The notes below the pieces were generated by a model. It saw nothing but the letters and a program-made list of their open reading frames with translations. It was not told where the DNA came from and ran no database searches. A DNA stretch of 27,750 bases from contig JAHYYK010000033.1 in NCBI GenBank assembly GCA_019425005.1, positions 1 through 27,750 of the forward strand, written 5' to 3'. The DNA comes from Collinsella sp. Lineage in GTDB: Bacteria; Actinomycetota; Coriobacteriia; Coriobacteriales; Coriobacteriaceae. Shown piece by piece: positions 23,074 through 27,750 of this stretch. Numbering within the stretch: position 1 is the stretch's first letter; each line of letters begins with the position of its first letter. Both the position numbers and the translations under genes were made by a program.

Positions 23074-24837
23074 TTACTTGCTCGCGAAGAGCCAGACCAG
23101 GATGATCGCTAGAATCACGGCGACGATGCAGACGATGGCGCCGGTGAATTTGATGCGTGAGTCGCGGGTGCGCTCTCGTACGTCATCCTCGGTAGCCTCG
23201 AGCTGGGCCACTTCGCGCTCGGTTTCGGCGTGTTCGGCTTTGTCTCGGGCCAAGGATCCTGCAAGCGACTCAGTGATCTCTGGGTGGTCGTGCACCTCGG
23301 TCGCCTGTTCGATGATCGACTGTGCATGTGCGGCATCTGCTTGGGCGTTGGCGATGGTCTGCTCCTGGTCGCGGCGTGCCTTGTCCTCCGCGGCGATCTT
23401 CTCGCGCAGTTCGCGCTGACGAGTCGCGGCGGCAGTCTTCGCCGTCTGCAACTCGTCGCGCGCGGCATCGGCTTCGGTCGTCACGGCTTGGTGCGCGCGT
23501 TTTGCGTCGGCGATAGGGGCTTGAGCCTGCTCGACGGCCTGCTCGGCTGCGGCAAGTGAATGCTCAAGGTCGGCGGTGATGCGCGGGACATCTTCTTCGG
23601 CTTTACGCAGGGCATCTGCCGTGTCGGAAATCTGCATCGAGAGCTCGCTGGTGCGCACCGTATAGTTGGCGGGATTTGCCGAGGGATTGCGTTGCAGCTC
23701 GGCATACTCATGACGCAGTGTCTCGAGCTGGGCGCGCGTGGCGTCGACGGTTTGTTGTGCGGCGGCAATGCCGGTGTCTCGCTCTGCCTTCACCTTGTCG
23801 CGGATGCGCTTGGAATCCTCAAGACGTCGAACGAGGCGGTTGCCGGTCTCGCGCGAGCTCGCCTCGCGGGCCTCCACGGCATCGAGCGTGGCCTTCAGAC
23901 GGAGCTCAGTCGCGTCATCCTCTGTCTTCATTTGTTCGAGCTGACCCTTGAGCTTTGTCGCTTTGGAGGCGTGGGCATCACGGTCAATCTCGGCGGCCGC
24001 TGCAGTCTTTTGGGCCGTGGCAATCGCCTGGCGCTGGTCGGCGACGATCTGGTCGTAGCGGCCTGCGATATCCTGGCGCGTCTCGAGTTCCTCGGCCTGA
24101 TCGGCAATGCGCTGCTCAAGTTCGGCCAGGTGGGCGCGGGCATCGGCAAGTGCCTTTTTCGCGGCGTTCATCTCGCGCATGGCCGAGGCGCCCTGGGCGA
24201 TAAAGGTGCCCACGGCGTTCGCAGTGTTCGAGACAGCGGTCCCCAGATCGCGGCTCGCGGCGGAGGAGTGCGGGGCGGTCGGGCGAGCGGTGTCGGCAGC
24301 GTCCGCATCGGCAGCCTGCGGCACGGCGATATTGCCGGTACCGCCCTCGATCACAGAAAAGCCTGCTGCGTGCGGGTCGACCGCATCGGCGCCAATCGTG
24401 GGATGCTCGAGCTGCAGAAACGAGGGCATGGTGCTGCCCTGGTCGGCAACCGGAGTCTCGCCGGGTACGAAGGTCGAGGCTGCCTCGGCGGCCTCCTCTT
24501 CCTCGGCGTCAACGTCAGCGTCGGCCACGGCGTCTTTCATCGCTTTGACGGCATCCATCATGGAGTCCATGACGGCGTCGAGCTCTTCTTCCGAAGAAAC
24601 CTCGATGGGGCCCGCAGCTTGCGGAGCGGCATCCTGTACGGGGTCGTCGTCCTGAGCGGGCGCATCGTCGTTTTGCTCGTCTGCATCTTCGGCGCCAGGG
24701 GTTTCCGCCGTAGCGCTTTCGTCCAAGATGGGGTCGTCGAGGTCAATATCATCGCAGGTCACAGCGTCGGCATCTGCAGTGACGTCTGCGGAATCATCAA
24801 TATGCTGTTGAGTCTGGGGGTCCAGCTCGTCTGTCAT
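23074..24837 (-). CDS. Tail-anchored coiled-coil membrane protein, function unknown
   Basis: 587 residues. The first 150 or so are very acidic and rich in Ala/Asp/Glu; 150-235 look disordered. A long Ala/Glu/Gln/Lys/Arg coiled coil follows (about 240-555), interrupted near PSANPANYTVRTSE. One hydrophobic helix at the extreme C-terminus (about 563-585) ends in ASK. There is no signal peptide, so the bulk should be cytoplasmic, anchored by its tail. No enzymatic motif is seen. The shape resembles envelope- or division-associated scaffold proteins but no family is recognised. ATG 24837 has GAGGAG about 9 nt upstream; the frame runs on to 24960 through poorly supported sequence. It is divergent from the SDR gene. 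Confidence 0.8.
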   Translation of the reverse strand: MTDELDPQTQQHIDDSADVTADADAVTCDDIDLDDPILDESATAETPGAEDADEQNDDAPAQDDDPVQDAAPQAAGPIEVSSEEELDAVMDSMMDAVKAMKDAVADADVDAEEEEAAEAASTFVPGETPVADQGSTMPSFLQLEHPTIGADAVDPHAAGFSVIEGGTGNIAVPQAADADAADTARPTAPHSSAASRDLGTAVSNTANAVGTFIAQGASAMREMNAAKKALADARAHLAELEQRIADQAEELETRQDIAGRYDQIVADQRQAIATAQKTAAAAEIDRDAHASKATKLKGQLEQMKTEDDATELRLKATLDAVEAREASSRETGNRLVRRLEDSKRIRDKVKAERDTGIAAAQQTVDATRAQLETLRHEYAELQRNPSANPANYTVRTSELSMQISDTADALRKAEEDVPRITADLEHSLAAAEQAVEQAQAPIADAKRAHQAVTTEADAARDELQTAKTAAATRQRELREKIAAEDKARRDQEQTIANAQADAAHAQSIIEQATEVHDHPEITESLAGSLARDKAEHAETEREVAQLEATEDDVRERTRDSRIKFTGAIVCIVAVILAIILVWLFASK

Positions 24838-25131
24838 AGGTATGTGCTCCTCATCGTTGTTTGTCACCCTATGATAAAGTCTCGCGCCGACTTCCCGCGC
24901 GCCGCAGCAAAGTTTCAAAACGTGTTCGATGGCTCGCGTCGATAGCAAAAACTCGCCCACTTTATCCAGTTTTAACTTGACAATCCCTTCGCCGAAAGAC
25001 GTTGCGCCGTTCGCCTGCCATGGGCTTTATTTTTCACTTGAACCCGCTAAAGTTGCATTTCAGCTTTTGGCGCGTGAAGTTGGATGCGCGCAGTCGACGG
25101 GCAGGCCCGTCGCGATTTGAAAGGACTTTAT
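24838..25131. other. Divergent intergenic region, coiled-coil gene and SDR gene
   Basis: A 294-bp gap holding both promoters. TTGACA (24977-24982) is a good -35 match but has no matching -10 box at 16-18 bp. A hairpin CGACGGGC-AG-GCCCGTCG (25095-25112) lies just before the SDR ribosome binding site and could affect its translation. No open reading frame here is supported. Confidence 0.4.
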
Positions 25132-25932
25132 ATGGGACTTTTCACTGGTAAGACCGTGATCGTCACCGGCGGTGGCAAGGCCACGCTCAAGGACGGCTCC
25201 GCTGGCTCCATCGGCTACGGTATCGATATCGCTTTTGCCAAGGAGGGCGCAAACCTCGTCATTACCGGTCGCAACGTTGCCAAGCTCGAGGCCGCCAAGG
25301 AATCCCTCGAGGCCGAGTACGGTGTCAAGGTTCTGCCTGTTCAGGCCGATGTTTCGGCTAGTCAGGACAACGAGGCTGTCGTCCAGAACGTCATCGACAA
25401 GGCCATTGAGGAGTTCGGCCGCATCGACGCCGTAGTCAACAACGCTCAGGCCAGCGCCTCGGGCGTGACGATCGCCGATCACACCATGGACCAGTTCAAC
25501 CTCGCCATTTACTCCGGTCTGTATGCCACCTACCTGTACATGCAGAAGGCCTACCCGCACCTGAAGGAGACCAAGGGCTCCGTGGTCAACTTTGCTTCGG
25601 GCGCCGGCCTGTTTGGCAACTATGGCCAGTGCAGCTACGCCGCTGCCAAGGAGGGCATCCGCGGTCTGACCCGCGTTGCCGCCAACGAGTGGGGCAAGGA
25701 CGGCATCAACGTCAATATCGTTTGCCCGCTTGCTTGGACCGCCGCGCTCGAGAACTTCCAGGATGCCTATCCCGAGGCGTTCAAGGCCAACGTCCACATG
25801 CCGCCGGCGGGTCACTACGGCGACGTCGAGAAGGAAATCGGCCGCGTCGTCGTTCAGCTCTGCGGTCCCGACTTTAAGTATATGAACGGCGAGACCGTCA
25901 CCCTCGAGGGTGGCATGGGCCAGCGTCCTTAG
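25132..25932 (+). CDS. SDR oxidoreductase, probable NADP-dependent 12alpha-hydroxysteroid dehydrogenase
   Basis: 266 residues, classical short-chain dehydrogenase. The nucleotide loop is TGGGKATLKDGSAGSIGYG (12-30), longer than usual. The structural motif is NNAQ (103-106), and the catalytic residues are Ser156 (NFASGAG), Tyr169 and Lys173 (SYAAAK). The stretches VVNNAQASASG, YSGLYATYLYM, ASGAGLFGNYGQCSYAAAKE and the end GETVTLEGGMGQRP match, from memory, clostridial 12alpha-HSDH, which oxidises the 12-hydroxyl of cholic and deoxycholic acid. ATG 25132 has AAGGA 6 nt upstream; the earlier ATG at 25084 would place the hairpin inside the coding region. It is a single gene, with the structured repeat copy B right after its stop. 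Substrate and cofactor are inferred. Confidence 0.88.
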   Translation: MGLFTGKTVIVTGGGKATLKDGSAGSIGYGIDIAFAKEGANLVITGRNVAKLEAAKESLEAEYGVKVLPVQADVSASQDNEAVVQNVIDKAIEEFGRIDAVVNNAQASASGVTIADHTMDQFNLAIYSGLYATYLYMQKAYPHLKETKGSVVNFASGAGLFGNYGQCSYAAAKEGIRGLTRVAANEWGKDGINVNIVCPLAWTAALENFQDAYPEAFKANVHMPPAGHYGDVEKEIGRVVVQLCGPDFKYMNGETVTLEGGMGQRP

Positions 25933-26104
25933 GGGTTCCGCCGTTCTACCGAACGGCGGACCGGCCGACGCTGCGCGGGCCGCATTTGGACAATCTGCCG
26001 TTCAATTTCAAGGGCGCGACCAGAAGGTCAGCGCCCTTTCATTTCACGGCACCTTGTCTCAAATGCGACCCGCTCGCTGACGTTGCCAAAATATCGGCGT
26101 TGCC
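25933..26104 (+). repeat. Repeated structured intergenic element, copy B
   Basis: Same plan as copy A. The 5' hairpin has CCGCCGTTC (25938-25946) paired with GAACGGCGG (25951-25959). The outer closure is CGACGC (25966-25971) with GCGTTG (26097-26102). The long helix is 25975-25988 with 26060-26073, one C-A mismatch. TGCCGT (25996-26001) pairs with ACGGCA (26046-26051). The AAGGGCGC/GCGCCCTT helix (26010-26017, 26031-26038) is capped by the identical GACC-AGAA-GGTC and bulged A. Helix sequences differ from copy A yet still pair, and some unpaired blocks are identical. Confidence 0.8.
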
Positions 26105-26124
26105 GTGGCTGGTAAATAGCTCCA

Positions 26125-26153
26125 CTCATCGGGGACGTACTTAAATGAGTGCC
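26125..26153 (+). repeat. REP-like hairpin downstream of copy B
   Basis: A hairpin CACTCAT...ATGAGTG encloses CGGGGACGTACTTA. It parallels the REP-like piece after copy A, so both loci have the same order: structured element, REP-like piece, long inverted repeat. Confidence 0.4.
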
Positions 26154-26165
26154 CGCAGAATGAAA

Positions 26166-26221
26166 GTGGATAATCTCCCGTTTTTGGGCTGTGCTTTGGG
26201 CAAAAGTGGGAGATTATCCAC
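26166..26221. repeat. 14-bp perfect inverted repeat upstream of tgt
   Basis: GTGGATAATCTCCC (26166-26179) and GGGAGATTATCCAC (26208-26221) are exact inverted copies around a 28-bp spacer. ATCCACGCTCAT then occurs at 26217-26228 and again near 26246-26257, so part of the arm is repeated. Confidence 0.65.
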
Positions 26222-26325
26222 GCTCATCCGGTAAGCGTCCAAAAATCCACGCTCATTTGCCGTGTCCCTGCCGTATCCTCCTCGCGCCAGTTTCTGTCGA
26301 GTCGGTGCTTCTTGCGGGTTGCCCG

Positions 26326-26331
26326 TATAAT
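26326..26331 (+). promoter_or_regulatory. -10 box of tgt
   Basis: A perfect TATAAT, 38 bp before the tgt start codon. The -35 region is weak. It places the tgt transcript start near 26338 and separates tgt from the upstream repeats. Confidence 0.6.
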
Positions 26332-26368
26332 GGTTTGCGTATGAACCGCAACCAAGGAGTTCCAGTTT

Positions 26369-27508
26369 ATGGACCAGAACCTTTTTAAATTCGACCTGAT
26401 TGCCGAGGATCCGACGACGCACGCGCGCGCCGGCGTACTGCACACCCCGCACGGCGACATCGAGACGCCGATCTTTATGCCCGTGGGCACCAAGGCAAAC
26501 GTCAAGGGCATTCCTACCGAGACTGTCAAGAAGCTCGGCGCCCAGATCGTGCTCGCCAATACCTATCATCTGTCCATGCGTCCCGGCGAGGACACCATCG
26601 CCGAGCTGGGCGGCCTGCACAAGTTCATGAACTGGCACGGCCCCATCCTCACCGACTCGGGCGGTTTCCAGGTCTTCAGCCACAACGATGCCGTCAAACT
26701 CACCGACGAGGGCGTGCGCTTTATCGTCAACGATTACGACGGCCGCCACGTGTTTTGGACGCCCGAGGACAACATGGAAATCGCCATGAAGCTCGGCTCC
26801 GACATCTGCATGCAGCTGGACCAGTGCCCGGGCTATCCCGCCACGCGCGCTTACGTTGAGCGTGCCGTCGAGCTGTCGAGCATGTGGGCCGAGCGCTGCT
26901 ATAAGGCGCATACCCGCGACGACCAGGCACTCTTTGGTATCGTTCAGGGCGGCATGCACCTGGATCTGCGCCTGCGCTCGCTGCGCCATCTGGAGGAGTG
27001 CGGCGACTTCCCGGGCTATGGTATCGGTGGCTATTCGGTGGGCGAGGATCACGAGACCATGTTCGAGACCCTGGCGCCGCTCGTGAGCGAGTACATGCCC
27101 AAGCATAAGCCGCGCTACCTGATGGGTGTCGGTAACCCCACCACGCTCGTGCGCGGCGTGGGCGTGGGCATCGACATGTTCGACTGTGTGCTGCCGACGC
27201 GCACCGGCCGTATGGGCACGGCATTCTCCAGCGAGGGTCGCCTCAACTTCCGCAACGCTCGCTTTGCGCACGACGACGGTCCCATCGATCCCACCTGCAC
27301 CTGCCCGGTGTGCACGGGCGGTTACAGCCGTGCGCTCATCCGTCACATGGTCACGCAGAAGGAGATGCTCGGCGGCATTCTGCTTTCGATGCACAACATC
27401 TACTACCTGCTCAACCTTATGCAGCGGGCCCGCCAGGCCATTATCGAGGGCCGCTACGGCGCGTTCGTGAGCGACTGGATGAACAGCCCTGCGGCGGTGG
27501 ATTACTAA
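26369..27508 (+). CDS. tgt: tRNA-guanine transglycosylase Tgt
   Basis: 379 residues, the usual bacterial length. It has the substrate aspartate D96 in LTDSGGFQVF, the nucleophile D272 in FDCVLPTRTGRMG, and the zinc site C310, C312, C315 with H342 (TCTCPVCTGG ... SMHN). It swaps guanine 34 of GUN-anticodon tRNAs for preQ1, which QueA and QueH then turn into queuosine. The base-binding motif reads LDQC (150-153), where the familiar bacterial enzymes have FDEC; the Glu-to-Gln change is next to the base-binding aspartate. No preQ1 synthesis gene (queD, queE, queC or queF) is in the window. ATG 26369 follows AAGGAG at 9 nt, and a TATAAT box lies 38 bp upstream. Confidence 0.96.
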   Translation: MDQNLFKFDLIAEDPTTHARAGVLHTPHGDIETPIFMPVGTKANVKGIPTETVKKLGAQIVLANTYHLSMRPGEDTIAELGGLHKFMNWHGPILTDSGGFQVFSHNDAVKLTDEGVRFIVNDYDGRHVFWTPEDNMEIAMKLGSDICMQLDQCPGYPATRAYVERAVELSSMWAERCYKAHTRDDQALFGIVQGGMHLDLRLRSLRHLEECGDFPGYGIGGYSVGEDHETMFETLAPLVSEYMPKHKPRYLMGVGNPTTLVRGVGVGIDMFDCVLPTRTGRMGTAFSSEGRLNFRNARFAHDDGPIDPTCTCPVCTGGYSRALIRHMVTQKEMLGGILLSMHNIYYLLNLMQRARQAIIEGRYGAFVSDWMNSPAAVDY

Positions 27509-27657
27509 GAGCAGCACGGGCGCTTGCAGAGCGCGGGCAACGGCAAGGGGCGAGCGCCGGCCGGTCATCACGTTTGCTAACACCGCTTGCGCGACCGATG
27601 ACCGATAGCTTGCAAGCACTTGATGCATCGTGGGTACCATACCGAATAGTTGATGTT
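27509..27657 (+). other. Intergenic leader between tgt and the next gene
   Basis: No open reading frame is supported. CGGTCATC and GATGACCG can pair at about 27565-27602 with a loop of about 25-31 nt, and GCTTGCAAGC (about 27608-27617) is a perfect palindrome. A promoter for the next gene should lie here, but none is clear. Confidence 0.35.
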
Positions 27658-27708
27658 CGGGCGGGAGTTTGACGCATGGCGTCGACCCCGCCCGCTTTTC
27701 TTTTTCTC
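27658..27708 (+). terminator. Terminator-like hairpin directly before the next ribosome binding site
   Basis: CGGGCGGG (27658-27665) pairs with CCCGCCCG (27687-27694), with inner TTGACGC/GCGTCGA pairing, followed by CTTTTCTTTTTCTC. It may end tgt, or act as an attenuator for the gene at 27722, since its T-run ends only 4 bp before that gene's AGGAG. Confidence 0.8.
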
Positions 27709-27721
27709 GATAGGAGTACCC

Positions 27722-27750
27722 ATGATTAAGAATGAGAACGTCGAGGGCGA
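27722..27750 (+). CDS. Start of a gene cut by the window end
   Basis: ATG at 27722 with AGGAG (27712-27716) at good spacing opens MIKNENVEG before the edge. Nine codons are too few to identify it; YajC (preprotein translocase) and SecDF genes often follow tgt, but nothing here supports that. Confidence 0.6.

Noticed and set aside
23560..24945. 461-aa plus-strand frame over the coiled-coil gene
   Set aside because: Antisense to a frame with a good ribosome binding site, coiled-coil pattern and membrane anchor.

Overview
The window is a high-GC, gene-dense bacterial chromosome segment. Protein style, codon use and gene content (an FchA/FolD pair, a DegV protein, GtrA paralogs, a bile-acid dehydrogenase-like SDR, DUF4430 surface proteins) suggest a gut Coriobacteriia member, most like Collinsella. 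This is inferred from recall of families, not from a search. No rRNA, tRNA, CRISPR array, prophage or intact transposase was seen.

Layout. 1-170: start of a lipoprotein gene on the minus strand. 171-630: a regulatory gap with a 19-bp direct repeat and a minus-strand terminator. 631-3745: a one-carbon pair (cyclodeaminase-family cyclohydrolase plus a FolD lacking its usual catalytic lysine), then a C69 dipeptidase. 3894-6082: a small phasin-like protein coupled to an ABC1/UbiB kinase. 6187-10929: a transcription unit headed by a cobalamin riboswitch, encoding two surface proteins with transcobalamin-like DUF4430 domains; the larger also has a PQQ-type beta-propeller. 10966-14046, minus strand: two GtrA-like membrane proteins downstream of a class III fructose-1,6-bisphosphatase. 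14367-16429: a DegV fatty-acid-binding protein converging on a TIM-barrel 'hydrolase'. 16620-16790: a 56-residue membrane protein. 16815-20106, minus strand: MetRS-like synthetase followed by an RsmB/NOP-type methyltransferase. 20239-22733: a DUF3267 metalloprotease-like protein, then queH and queA. 23074-24837, minus strand: a tail-anchored coiled-coil protein. 25132-25932: an SDR very like NADP-dependent 12alpha-hydroxysteroid dehydrogenases. 26369-27508: tgt. 27722-27750: start of another gene behind a terminator-like leader.

How the genes work together. QueH, QueA and Tgt are three steps of tRNA queuosine synthesis; RsmB and MetRS add to the translation theme. The cyclohydrolase and FolD probably split between them the two reactions a bifunctional FolD does alone. 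The riboswitch unit probably displays corrinoid-binding proteins on the cell surface when cobalamin is scarce.

Most notable observations. (1) A repeated intergenic structure lies directly after queA (22733-22902) and again after the SDR (25933-26104). Its helices are kept by paired base changes while some unpaired stretches are identical, which suggests an RNA or mobile structured element. (2) The riboswitch unit fuses transcobalamin-like domains to a beta-propeller, and its first domain has a sharply different, almost entirely G/C-ending codon composition. (3) The FolD has lost the cyclohydrolase lysine and sits beside a stand-alone cyclohydrolase.
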